Assembly: GCF_008033135.1 (NCBI RefSeq)
Contig: NZ_CP041335.1
Span: 3,601,925 to 3,665,924, forward strand
DNA: 64,000 bases
Origin: Chitinolyticbacter meiyuanensis
Lineage (GTDB): Bacteria; Pseudomonadota; Gammaproteobacteria; Burkholderiales; Chitinibacteraceae
Direction: 5' to 3'
Shown here: piece after piece, positions 9,001 to 14,676 of the stretch
Layout: every line of letters starts with the position of its first letter
Numbering within the stretch: the stretch's first letter is position 1
Notes under the pieces: generated by a model
What the model was told of the DNA's origin: nothing
Seen by the model: only the letters and a program-made list of their open reading frames with translations
Database searches by the model: none
Made by a program: the position numbers and the translations under genes

Positions 9001-11124
9001 CGTTGGCGCTATATCGAACTCAGCGTACTGGAATGCGTTGCTCAACAGGCCTGTGCCAACGGCTGGCCATTGCGCAGCCACCCCTTGCGACTGTCCCAGG
9101 CTCAACGGCTGGCTTCGGTCCATCACGCGCTGGATACGGAACTGTGCCTGCGGCGGCAACTGCGGCATAGATAGCAAGTCATATGCACCTTCCAGCAGCA
9201 GCGTATACGTTCCCGTATATGCCAGCGTCGTCACATCACGATCCGAAAATGCGGTCGAATCGAAAACTGGACGTCCCCAAGGGTCAAGCAAGCGCCAAGT
9301 AATAGACCCATTTGCACCTTGGGTCACTTTCAGGGTATCGAAATAATAGCGATCACCTGCAGCGGCATCGAACTGGAAAACACGGCTGCTATTGGCTGGG
9401 TTCAAGACTGCATCGACAAGCTGATCTGGCAGGATTTGCTCTGCTTGGCCAAGATCGATCAGCCGGAACGCATAGGCAGGCCTCTGCCCGCTCGTAGCAC
9501 GGATCGTTAAGGTATATTGCCCGACCGCCAAATCAAGCATTGGATTACCGGTCAGCTGAGGGCCATCGGAGCCGGCCATTGAGCGCTCGACTGAAAAGCC
9601 GTCGGGCCCGGTCAGCATCCAATACACGCCAGGGTCCCCAGTCAAAGCATCCATGTACAGATGCTTGGCTTCATCCAGCGTGAACGTGTACGAGATGCGC
9701 TGGCCCGGCTGCTCAACGCGCCCAGCAATTGCCCCAGTAGCTTGATCAACCACGTTTCGTATCGTGGCGTGATTGCCATTTACAGTACGGTCGACCAATT
9801 GATTGCCGCTGGTTTCATCCGCTTTCAGGTATGCCACCAAGCCGGCCTCAGCGCCGGTCAGAATTTCATCCTGATAGATGGCCATTTCTTCGGCGGTCCG
9901 TACCCGACTCCAGAGCCGTAGATCGCGTATCACCCCCTCAAACGGAGAGTGGTCATAGGCAAACTCAGGGCGCCCACCAATCAGCCATCGACTGTTGTTG
10001 CTGGCAGTCGGTGTATGGCTGATTGCGCCGCTGGCTACTAATGCCCCGTCCACATACAGCAGCATCTGGCCGCCCGGCCTATCCATCACCGCAGCAATGT
10101 GCTGCTGCTTACCAATCTTGATTACGCCTGCGGCGGTGATAATCCCCTCCCCGCCTCCAGCAATGTGCAACGCACCATCCGAGCGAATCCAGACCGTGAA
10201 CATACGCGTCTGCCAATTGCCATCCGCACCGTTGTAGATCACCGGCATCCAGGTATTGGTAAAGCGATCAACCGTGATATTCGCTTCAACAGTAATGGCC
10301 TGATTGAGCACCAGCGTATCAGCGGGATTGATCTGGGCATATTGCAACGAATTAGTCAGCAATCCTGAACCGTCAAGGGGTCGTTGTGTTTCAACTTGTG
10401 ATGTTCCGAGCTCTAGCACTGCGCTGCGGTCAGCCACCTTAACGAAATCAAACTGATACTGAGTGGCCGCAGTGTTGTAGATCAATCCTTCAACCAGCAG
10501 GGTATATTGACCGTCGTAAGGTAATATAACCTCCGCATCGCCAGCCCCATTGGCATTATTGATCTGGCGGCCAAATGGATCGATCAACCGCCAGCTCACC
10601 GGGGCACCTTCCTTGAAATCCAGAAAGTAATGTTCGCCCGCGGAGCCCGACCAGGTAAAAACGTCAGTTTCCTTACCAGATTCAAGCTGACCTTCCCGCT
10701 TTTGCCCAGGGATCAACTTGGCGCTGTTATTGACATCGATCAAACGAAATGCATAGCTTCCGGTCGCATCACCGACAGCATCGACCGAAATGGTGTATTC
10801 GTCGGCCTCCAGCATATAGAACGGCGCATAGCTGGTACCACTTGCATCCGTTGCATGGAATTGGCGACTATCGATGAAATCGCCTTTTGAATTGGTAATT
10901 TTCCAGTTCAAATCGCTTCGATTGGTCAATGAATCAAAGACAACCTGACTTTTTTCGACAACCTTGAAGACATATTGATCAGTCTCACCTGGCGAGGCGA
11001 TCTCACCTTCGACCTTCTGCACTGGGTTGATGTCCGCCGACAGCAGCACTCGCTGCTCGAGCATCTCGACGGCTGCAACCTTGCCTGTTTCGCCTTGTTT
11101 TTTCCAATCGACCATCTTGTTCAT
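1..11124 (-). CDS. Giant LEPR-XLL-type repeat protein with LamG-like and PPC-like domains (C-terminus outside window)
   Basis: Seen: the frame stays open from an ATG at 11124 to the window edge (3,708 codons, no stop met where I translated it). The N-terminus has no hydrophobic signal peptide but carries LEQRVLLSAD at about residues 22-31, a variant of the LEPR-XLL motif known near the N-termini of very large repetitive bacterial proteins. The rest is an alternating array of two PPC-like beta modules. Type A has FTLDQxxxLYxDSL, then WxLxGPxG, then GxYTLxxD. Type B has NPANSSxxYxFxAxAGDxxYxD, then WRLLDPxGR, then GTYTLLxEG. Five LamG/concanavalin-like domains interrupt the array at about residues 249-445, 685-880, 1765-1965, 2195-2400 and 2630-2835. 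The Shine-Dalgarno is weak (GGGG). The gene lies 75 bp downstream of an HlyD-like adaptor on the same strand. Inference: an exported surface or adhesin-like protein; ligand unknown. No RTX nonapeptide repeats were seen in the translated parts. Confidence 0.85.
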   Translation of the reverse strand, partial: MNKMVDWKKQGETGKVAAVEMLEQRVLLSADINPVQKVEGEIASPGETDQYVFKVVEKSQVVFDSLTNRSDLNWKITNSKGDFIDSRQFHATDASGTSYAPFYMLEADEYTISVDAVGDATGSYAFRLIDVNNSAKLIPGQKREGQLESGKETDVFTWSGSAGEHYFLDFKEGAPVSWRLIDPFGRQINNANGAGDAEVILPYDGQYTLLVEGLIYNTAATQYQFDFVKVADRSAVLELGTSQVETQRPLDGSGLLTNSLQYAQINPADTLVLNQAITVEANITVDRFTNTWMPVIYNGADGNWQTRMFTVWIRSDGALHIAGGGEGIITAAGVIKIGKQQHIAAVMDRPGGQMLLYVDGALVASGAISHTPTASNNSRWLIGGRPEFAYDHSPFEGVIRDLRLWSRVRTAEEMAIYQDEILTGAEAGLVAYLKADETSGNQLVDRTVNGNHATIRNVVDQATGAIAGRVEQPGQRISYTFTLDEAKHLYMDALTGDPGVYWMLTGPDGFSVERSMAGSDGPQLTGNPMLDLAVGQYTLTIRATSGQRPAYAFRLIDLGQAEQILPDQLVDAVLNPANSSRVFQFDAAAGDRYYFDTLKVTQGANGSITWRLLDPWGRPVFDSTAFSDRDVTTLAYTGTYTLLLEGAYDLLSMPQLPPQAQFRIQRVMDRSQPLSLGQSQGVAAQWPAVGTGLLSNAFQYAEFDIAPTLTLNQTVTAEVTIQVNSFANTWMPLLYSGDGNNQQRMFSVWLNSNGSLYLSTGDGGEQAAWSAAGVIKGGQRQYVAAVMDRVNGVLKLFVDGELVASAVVRAQPATLNAQSWLIGRTREKSDAYAQFDGVISTLRLWNVARTAEEIAADRERELIGNEAGLIANFTAHDANRWLDNSAYAQHAQIRNLYEELPGVVIDRIEHPGQQVSYTFTLDQAKRLYMDILQPNSNWLLWVLSGPNEMVRGSLFDRAYATNSADELFLDLQAGEYKLTIDAGLDTVTQYAFRLVDLDNVSVIERESVITGKLTTASTTQAYQFSAQAGDIIGLDSIAVNGGVAYWRLLDPWGRKVFDSVYVTSDLDSIALPYAGKYTLLVEGVNSPNYFETAFSFKLLDKGNTPPAALPEGEVLTLGEVVAGELDSNASQHYYRFSLDTAAVLYLDSLIDRSDIAWTIVGPRGVEARRSFNSSDSYYGPSDLTIRLAAGDYALLVEGQAGGYSFKLSDLVSAQQLEYAEVVVSQLSPANSSRIYRFEAQANDEIYLDFISKTYYRYLPYRLLDPQGRTVYRNNFQYYGPEDLPELKLLMSGTYTLIVEGAVWDYGTTDFSFKVHKISHTQAALALGELTQGEITHPGQRNRYTFSLQQSTLLYLDSLTNNDNISWRLTGPRGEVTNRTFSASEGTYYYDNPVLNLVAGDYVLTVDAAADVVGQYAFNLRGVLDAQHIAAGERINAQLNPANGVQIYQFDAVAGERIYIDMLSKDYYRYLPYRIMDEQGRQLAYVSHQYYGAQDTEIILPRDGRYYVLFEGWVGDSGVMNYAFALQKPVNMSSALVLGEVVSTTINAPGQISQHHFRVDQPMRIYVDSLSYNGSMQWRLVGPQGQLTSRYFSSTDSDYVDGSRSPIIDLIPGEYSFVVDPDNEVVGTVSFRLLEVDQARVITPGSLISDQLVPANSTNVYRFDAVAGDQFYFDMRGASSWHYAYYRVIDPSNRQVVARNSEYYGQGDLDVFTVNRTGTYYVVFEGRPDATGSNSYAFMLERVQQRQYSLELGQSQIDRKWPASGGGLQGNATQYAQIESSPSLALNQTVTFEASIQVAQFANAWMPVIYSGTGNNVNTSFSLWVHSSGMLQLETGDGSLQTLSTASGVIKIGQYQHIAAVMDRLNGLLKIYVDGALVASGGVRKTLASSNTNPWLIGNTYEKSGSYALFHGVLSDIRIWNTVRTAEEIAANKDSVLAGNEAGLVVNLKTEETSGEQLLDSTTYANHARLRNIYDQLPGSIVDRVEHAGQRVAYTFTLEQAKRLYMDALSNDGNLSWTLVGPMGQVASRSFTSTDANRLSGNPLLELAAGQYTLTIDAAGDTQPQYAFRLIDVTAAQTIQTDALVDVALQPANSSQAFQFVATAGERYFFDVLKAVNGVNDTVQWRLLDPWGQPVFDVTSMSDRDVTTLAYSGTYTLLVEGGLWSSGTAQYQFRIQPVQDRSVVLTLGQSQGVVPQWPVVGGGLLGNTTQYAQIEASPSLALNQTVTFEATIQVAGLTNTWTPLIYSGNGNNQQRTFVVWLHSNGSLQLSTGDGSAQTVQSAAGVIKVGQSQHVAAVMDRINGQLVLYVDGVLVATAAVRKQPATANGNPWLIGRAHEMQSDYGQFNGVIRNLRVWNVARTAAEIAANKDSVLAGNEAGLVVNLKTEETSGEQLLDSTTYGNNARLRNIYDQLPGSIVDRIEHAGQRVAYTFTLEQAKHLYMDALSNDGNLSWTLVGPTGQVASRSFTSTDANQLSGNPLLELAAGQYTLTIDAAGDTQPQYAFRLIDVTAAQTIQADALVDVALQPANSSQAFQFVATAGERYFFDVLKAANGVNGTVQWRLLDPWGRPVFDVTSMSDRDVITLAYSGVYTLLVEGPLASSSTAQYQFRIQRVQDRSVALTLGQSQGVVPQWPASDSGLQGSSTQYAQIEPSPSLALNQTVTFEATIQVASFTNSWTPLIYSGNGNNQQRTFSVWLQSNGSLLLSTGDGAVQSAQSAAGVIKVGQSQHVAAVMDRINGQLRLYVDGVQVTTATVRKQPATANSNPWLIGRTHEAQSDYGQFNGVIRNLRVWNVARTAAEIAANKDSVLAGNEAGLVVNLKTEETSGEQLLDSTTYGNNARLRNIYDQLPGSIVGRIEHAGQRVAYTFTLEQAKHLYMDALSNDGNLSWTLVGPAGQVASRSFTATDANQFGGNPLLELAAGQYTLTIDAAGDTQPQYAFRLVDLDLASPIDMGIAVRGELTNAKSTHVYQFSVQAGDQLQFDSLAVSGGTAYWRVLDPWGRVVFGPNNMSSDYGPVTFNFTGTYTLLIEGQLASNFGTNYSFQLLNKGNVPPTALPAGSALSFGVAIAGELKTVTQKDYYNFTLSNESLLYLDSLVNSSSLKWSIIGPHGLEVSRNFANSDGPNFSDTPAIRLVAGDYALVVEGGTGGYSFRLNELAAAQAIVSGETVVAQLSPANSSRAYKFDAQAGDEIYVDFISKTYYRYLPFRILDPLGRQVYWNGSQYYGPEDAGILKLALNGTYTLIVDSYPSDSGVIDYSFRVQHVVNVETPLTIGEVTTGQIAHVGQLSRHTFTLEQDALLYLDSLTNNGGLTWILTGPRGQVASRSFTGTDSAHYTNSPALNLVAGEYVLVVDGAADAVGGYSFALRPLTTAVAVTAGEVITAQLNPANGSQLYQFEALAGQQIYLDILSKDYYRYLPYRILDAQGQQVMVNTSQYYGPEDYSFVALQSGRYYVLFEGRVDETAALSFNFKVTKPVEIVSPLNLGEIVSAQFDVPGQVNRYQFTLDQPGRIYVDSLSDVGSVQWKLLGPQGQIVSRSFNGTDADYFDGSRSPMIDLIPGEYTFVVDPDADVIGTFNFRVLDVSEAKSIIPGELVADQLALANSSNLYRFTANAGDQFYFDLRGASPGHYAYYRLVDPDNRQVVARNTEYWGNADIDVFTLSKTGTYYILFEGRPSASGSNDYQFNLVPVIASSKIVLGGFGSEPGPDLQ
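2303..3610 (-). repeat. 1,308-bp tandem repeat unit, copy 1 (436 aa)
   Basis: Each unit encodes one LamG domain plus one A and one B PPC-like module. The marker AGGCGGAAGGCGTAYTGCGG starts at 2303 and again at 3611, and a close variant at 4919, giving a period of exactly 1,308 bp. The stretch 2595-2803 is base-for-base the same as 3903-4111, so copies 1 and 2 are recent duplicates or are homogenised by gene conversion. Confidence 0.9.
3611..4918 (-). repeat. 1,308-bp tandem repeat unit, copy 2 (436 aa)
   Basis: Central copy of the triplicated unit; nearly identical to copy 1 over most of its length. It holds the fourth LamG domain of the giant protein (about 3925-4542) and the module pair beside it. 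The length is identical to copy 1 and the frame is kept. Confidence 0.9.
4919..5830 (-). repeat. 1,308-bp tandem repeat unit, copy 3 (mosaic, partly diverged)
   Basis: From 4919 to about 5340 this copy is close to copies 1 and 2. From about 5341 to 5760 the LamG coding segment is clearly diverged and more AT-rich. Similarity returns at 5761, still in the 1,308-bp register (5761, 4453 and 3145 align). The protein fold is kept but the bases are not, as expected if this LamG was exchanged or if copies 1 and 2 were homogenised without it. Confidence 0.75.
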
Positions 11125-11163
11125 TTCACGCCCCAATTTATTACAATTTTGATTTTTTCGGAC

Positions 11164-11198
11164 AAACAAAAGCCAGACCACACAGGATCTGGCCTTCT
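11164..11198 (-). terminator. Hairpin with U-tract between adaptor gene and giant gene
   Basis: On the minus strand GCCAGATCC-TGTGT-GGTCTGGC is followed by TTTTGTTTG, directly after the adaptor stop. The stem has one bulged T. On the plus strand the same hairpin is followed by a pyrimidine run. It may be a partial terminator setting the adaptor to giant-protein ratio, or a full terminator with a separate promoter for the giant gene. Confidence 0.55.
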
Positions 11199-12005
11199 TT
11201 AATTAATTAATTCAGCCTTACATCGAACCCCGACTGGTATATTTGATTTTGGATTCGGCATTTCAAAGACTACAACAAACGTACCACTGGCCGCGTCCAC
11301 CACACCATCGACAGATTTTACGGTGGCCACCAGCTCCTTTTGTTTCAGAATTTCAGTTTCAACGGTCGCCTTCTGTCCGATCTTCACTTTGCCGAACATC
11401 TCTTTCGGCAAGATTGCTCGGACATGTAATAAATCGATCCGCGCTACCTTGAGTATTGCACTTCCTTTCCCGGCTTCGACTACCTCACCTGGAAAAATAG
11501 ACTGATCTACAACCACACCGTCAAAAGGGCTATACACCGTACGCAGCGCCAACACAGCGCTGCGATATTTATATTCAATGCCCGAGCCTGATTTATTTTC
11601 TTTTGCCGTCACGATCTCTGATTGCGCGACCCGATATTCGGACTCTGCCTCGTCCACTTCCTGTTGCGACATCAAGCGCTCCCCGCCTAAAGCCTTTTTG
11701 CGTTCGAATTTTCTCTTCGCAAACTCTGCTTTGGCTTGTGCGGTCTGGAGAGGGCCAACCTGCTCTGCTTTGAATTTCGCGAGCTCGGCCTCGGCATTTT
11801 CTGCATTAGATGCAAGCGAAATCAGCAACTGTCCCTTTTTGACCCGATCCCCTCGACGCACAGTGACCTTATCGACCACACCCGCGACGTGCACGCCCAA
11901 GGCCAGAGTTCGGGCTGGCTCTACCAGACAAGTGAAAGGTGCGGCCCTGCCAGCGGGACTCGAAATCAGGACAACCAACGACATCGCTATGATTACAGAC
12001 TTCAT
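11199..12005 (-). CDS. HlyD/RND-type periplasmic adaptor subunit
   Basis: 268 aa. The N-terminal 21 residues form a Sec signal peptide (hydrophobic core, PAGRA/AP cleavage). The following half-lipoyl motif (GVHVAGVVDKVTVRRGDRVK), a charged alpha-hairpin or coiled coil at about residues 70-135, the returning lipoyl half (TVYSPFDGVVVDQSIFPGEV) and a C-terminal beta-barrel are the order of membrane-fusion proteins of RND or type I exporters. It is short for the family (usual 350-450 aa) and lacks a clear membrane-proximal domain. It is the first gene of a unit with the giant LEPR-XLL protein. No ABC transporter, RND pump or TolC gene is next to it in the window. Inferred role: adaptor for export of, or signalling linked to, the giant protein. 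Confidence 0.8.
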   Translation of the reverse strand: MKSVIIAMSLVVLISSPAGRAAPFTCLVEPARTLALGVHVAGVVDKVTVRRGDRVKKGQLLISLASNAENAEAELAKFKAEQVGPLQTAQAKAEFAKRKFERKKALGGERLMSQQEVDEAESEYRVAQSEIVTAKENKSGSGIEYKYRSAVLALRTVYSPFDGVVVDQSIFPGEVVEAGKGSAILKVARIDLLHVRAILPKEMFGKVKIGQKATVETEILKQKELVATVKSVDGVVDAASGTFVVVFEMPNPKSNIPVGVRCKAELIN

Positions 12006-12394
12006 CAGTTAAATCTTACGCAGACTGAAAAAACATGATGTAAGCATGAAACCAACAGCATTGTAAAGATCACTATCGGTTAGGCGAGTTTCTGTCATCA
12101 AGATGTCACTCGTTAGGCGATGGTCCGGAATTCTATCGCCTGCACTTTCGTAAACAGCTGAAGCCTTTGCCCATTCTTCAGGAGCCGTCCTCCTGTGCTA
12201 CGCAGTGCGCACGATCCAAGTTTGAAAATGAGCCAAACGCAGACGACACACATGCTCCAAAGGCAACACATGGACAAACTGCACTGTTCTTCGCATCATC
12301 AAAACTTACTAATTTTCGTTGCCGAAGTAAGGATGTTTGACGCTGAGCTGCTCCCCCTGCTCAACCTGCCAAGAGGGAGCTTTTCCCGCACAGA
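12006..12394. other. Intergenic region upstream of the adaptor gene
   Basis: About 390 bp without a convincing gene. It should hold the minus-strand promoter of the adaptor/giant-protein unit; a weak candidate is TTTACA, 18 bp, TTACAT (minus strand, about 12036-12067). A 9-bp direct repeat lies at 12079-12120. Short plus-strand frames here have no ribosome-binding site and no recognisable protein character. Confidence 0.5.
12079..12120. promoter_or_regulatory. Direct repeat GTTAGGCGA x2, possible operator
   Basis: GTTAGGCGA occurs at 12079-12087 and 12112-12120, 33 bp apart (about three helical turns), 75-115 bp upstream of the adaptor start. The spacing suits a regulator bound on one face of the helix. 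No factor can be named. Confidence 0.3.
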
Positions 12395-13165
12395 TCAATT
12401 CCGCTTGCTACCCAGCAGCAGGAACACACGGTGTGGCACCTCAAGCGGCTCAGCCGAAAAGCACTCCGCCAGCAACGCGGCATGCTCGGCATCGAAACTT
12501 GCCACTGCGTCGTTGCCGAGGCTCGCCGCCACGCCGGCGCTGGCACGGATGCGGCCACGCCATCCCTGATGCGTGTAATGCTGCAGGTGATCGAACGACA
12601 GCGATTCCAACACAGTGAATCCGGCTTCGGCCAAGTGGGCAAAGCCGGCGGTGTGGATGCCGCAACCGTCGGCGCCGCGCCAATGCGGGTTGTGGCGCAG
12701 GATCAGGTGTTCGCTCGCTGCGGCGACACTGCCGGGTAACGGCAGCCAGTCGTAGTGGGCGATCAGCAGCATCCCACCGGATCGCATCAGGCGGTTGGCC
12801 TCATGCGCCACGGCAAAGCCGTCGAACCAATGCCAGCACTGGCCGGCACATACCAGGTCGAACTGCGCCTCGGGCAGGCCGATGTGCTCCGCAGCAGCTA
12901 AGTGGTACTGCACGTCCACGCCAGCTTCCTGATCCAGCGCACGCGCGGCGGCCAGCATTGCTGGCGCGATATCGAGGCCGGTTACGTGGCAACCGCATCG
13001 CGCCAGGCCACGTGCCAGTGTGCCGGTCCCCGTCCCCAAGTCGAGTACGCCGGTACCGGCTTGCAACAGGCCCCAGTCGGCCAACCGGTCATAGAAGGCA
13101 TCGGGAAACCCGGCACGGTGGATACGATAGTCATCAGCCGTCAGGCCGAAATCAATGGTGTTCAT
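12395..13165 (-). CDS. Class I SAM-dependent methyltransferase
   Basis: 256 aa from the ATG at 13165, which has GAGGAAAG just upstream; a longer frame to 13255 lacks a ribosome-binding site and looks non-coding. The glycine-rich SAM motif VLDLGTGTGTLA is at residues 40-51, the acidic residue after strand 2 is in VTGLDIAPAML, and a post-I motif FDLVCAGQCWHWFD follows. This is the Methyltransf_11-type fold, resembling small-molecule methyltransferases of the UbiE/YcgJ kind. The substrate cannot be read from the sequence. It is divergent from the citrate-synthase-like gene, sharing a 97-bp intergenic region. Confidence 0.85.
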   Translation of the reverse strand: MNTIDFGLTADDYRIHRAGFPDAFYDRLADWGLLQAGTGVLDLGTGTGTLARGLARCGCHVTGLDIAPAMLAAARALDQEAGVDVQYHLAAAEHIGLPEAQFDLVCAGQCWHWFDGFAVAHEANRLMRSGGMLLIAHYDWLPLPGSVAAASEHLILRHNPHWRGADGCGIHTAGFAHLAEAGFTVLESLSFDHLQHYTHQGWRGRIRASAGVAASLGNDAVASFDAEHAALLAECFSAEPLEVPHRVFLLLGSKRN

Positions 13166-13237
13166 GGCTTTCCTCGAATGGTGGGAAAGCGGCGCCGCGT
13201 GCTGGCATTGGATGCTGCGCTGCGATATACCGTCAAT

Positions 13238-13256
13238 CTTGATCGAACCAATCAAG
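13238..13256. promoter_or_regulatory. Inverted repeat between divergent genes, possible operator
   Basis: CTTGAT-7 bp-ATCAAG, with flanking CAA/TTG extending the dyad, sits just upstream of the citrate-synthase-like start and within the promoter region of the divergent methyltransferase. The size suits a dimeric HTH regulator, perhaps the HTH domain encoded by the adjacent gene itself. No test was possible. Confidence 0.35.
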
Positions 13257-13262
13257 TTGCCG

Positions 13263-14385
13263 ATGTCGCGCTATCTCCTCGCCGATGAAGCCGCCCGCCT
13301 GCTTGGCATCAGCCGCGCCACGCTTGTATAGCTACGTCAGCCGGGGCCGGCTTGCCGTGTATCGGATCGGTGACGATCGCCGCAGCAGTTACCTGCGGGA
13401 AGACATCGAACGGCTGCTGCGGCTGAAAGCGCCTGGGCGCAAACCGGAACGCATCGCCGCGGCCAGCCTGACTTGGGGTCAGCCAGTGCTCGACACCCAA
13501 TTGAGCGGCATTGCTAAAGGCGACCTGTTCTATCGCAGGCAATCGGCATCCACGTTAGCTGATACCGCTCACTTGGAAGCTGTAGCCGCCTTGCTCTGGG
13601 ATTGCGATGCCGCAGTGTTTGACGCACCCGCCCCTGAAGCAACGGCACCTTGGATGCAGCTGTGCCGGTCACTGCAAACGGCGAGCTTCGCCGATCGGGC
13701 CATTGCCCTCACCGCGCTAGGCCGCAGTGCCTTGATAGAGACGGATCCTGCCGCAACTGCAGTAGCGCTGCTGCGCCTGGTGGTTGCCGGCCTGCTCGGC
13801 ACTGCGCCGCGCCGCCAACCGATCCATCAGCAGTTCGCCTCAGTGTGGTCGCTCGCCGCACCCGCGGCCAAGCAAGTTCGCGCAGCGCTGGTCCTGTCGG
13901 CAGATCATGAACTGAATGTATCGACCTTCACCGCACGCTGCATTGCATCGGCCGGCGCTGATCTGGGCGCCTGTGTGCTGGGAGGGTTGTCCGCCGTCAG
14001 CGGTACGGCTCATGGCGGGCAGAGCGCCGAAGTGGATGCCTGGCTGGACCGGATGGCCACCGGCGCTACGCTCGATGCCCACAACTTTGCACCCGGCTTC
14101 CGCCACGCGTTGTATCCGGCCGGCGATCCGCGCGCGGCAAAGCTGTTATCGCTTTTGACGCCCTCGCCCGCCGCGGCGCAATTGCTTGCTCGTGCAGTCT
14201 CCCTAAGCTGGCCGCCACCGAACATCGATCTGGCGCTAGTGCTGCTGTGCCGCCAATTGGGTCTACCACGCGGCAGCGCCTTCGCCCTATTCGCTGCGGG
14301 GCGCACCATCGGCTGGCTTGCCCATGCGCTGGAACAGCGCCGCGACGGCAGACTGATCCGGCCACGCGCCCGCTATCTACGCTAG
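13263..14385 (+). pseudogene. Citrate synthase family protein with N-terminal MerR-like HTH, apparent +1 frameshift
   Basis: The ATG at 13263 opens an HTH domain (MSRYLLADEAARLLGISRAT) that hits TAG at 13329. Removing one base (G at 13326) joins it to LYSYVSRGRLAVYRIGDDRR and the rest of the protein in the frame ending at 14385. The downstream ATG at 13285 yields an unnatural N-terminus, so it is probably not the true start. The body has citrate-synthase features: HELN..STF, GTAHGGQ, GFRHALYPAGDPRA and PNID, which cover the usual His/His/Asp catalytic positions. HTH-fused citrate synthases are known in bacteria. Either a real frameshift removed the HTH, or this is a sequencing error. It may make 2-methylcitrate or citrate; specificity is unknown. 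Confidence 0.75.
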
Positions 14386-14404
14386 GCCAGCATGTAGCCG
14401 AGAG

Positions 14405-14418
14405 TGGTATTAGTACAA
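14405..14418. promoter_or_regulatory. GntR-like palindrome upstream of LPMO gene
   Basis: TGGTATTAGTACAA is an imperfect 14-bp palindrome resembling operators of GntR/HutC-family GlcNAc regulators (TGGTAT-type half sites). A second AGTGGTATTA copy lies at 14535-14544 and an inverted CTAATAC at 14473-14479, all within the 291-bp region before the LPMO gene. Inference: amino-sugar-responsive control of the chitin enzyme. The assignment to a regulator family is tentative. Confidence 0.4.
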
Positions 14419-14676
14419 AATCCGGCCTGCCACTCATCGCCGTAAGGCGACCTGTTGTCACATAAGACTGAACTAATACGATCACGCGCCTATTGCACTG
14501 CCTTGCATCGCGCGCGATTACCGTTTTCCATGCAAGTGGTATTAACTCATCATCGACTTGTATCCACTCCAGCCCATCAGTAAGCTAGCGCGCACTGCTC
14601 CAGAGTGCAGCCAGGCGCCGGATTACACCAACAAGATCCAAATCGCGGCGTCACCCCCGAATAATGAGGAGACAAC

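Noticed and set aside
1..11124. RTX calcium-binding repeats in the giant protein
   Set aside because: No GGxGxDxxx nonapeptide arrays in the translated parts; the Asp-rich positions belong to the PPC-like modules.
12195..12569. Plus-strand frame upstream of and overlapping the methyltransferase gene
   Set aside because: No ribosome-binding site, composition not protein-like, and the second half is antisense to the methyltransferase.
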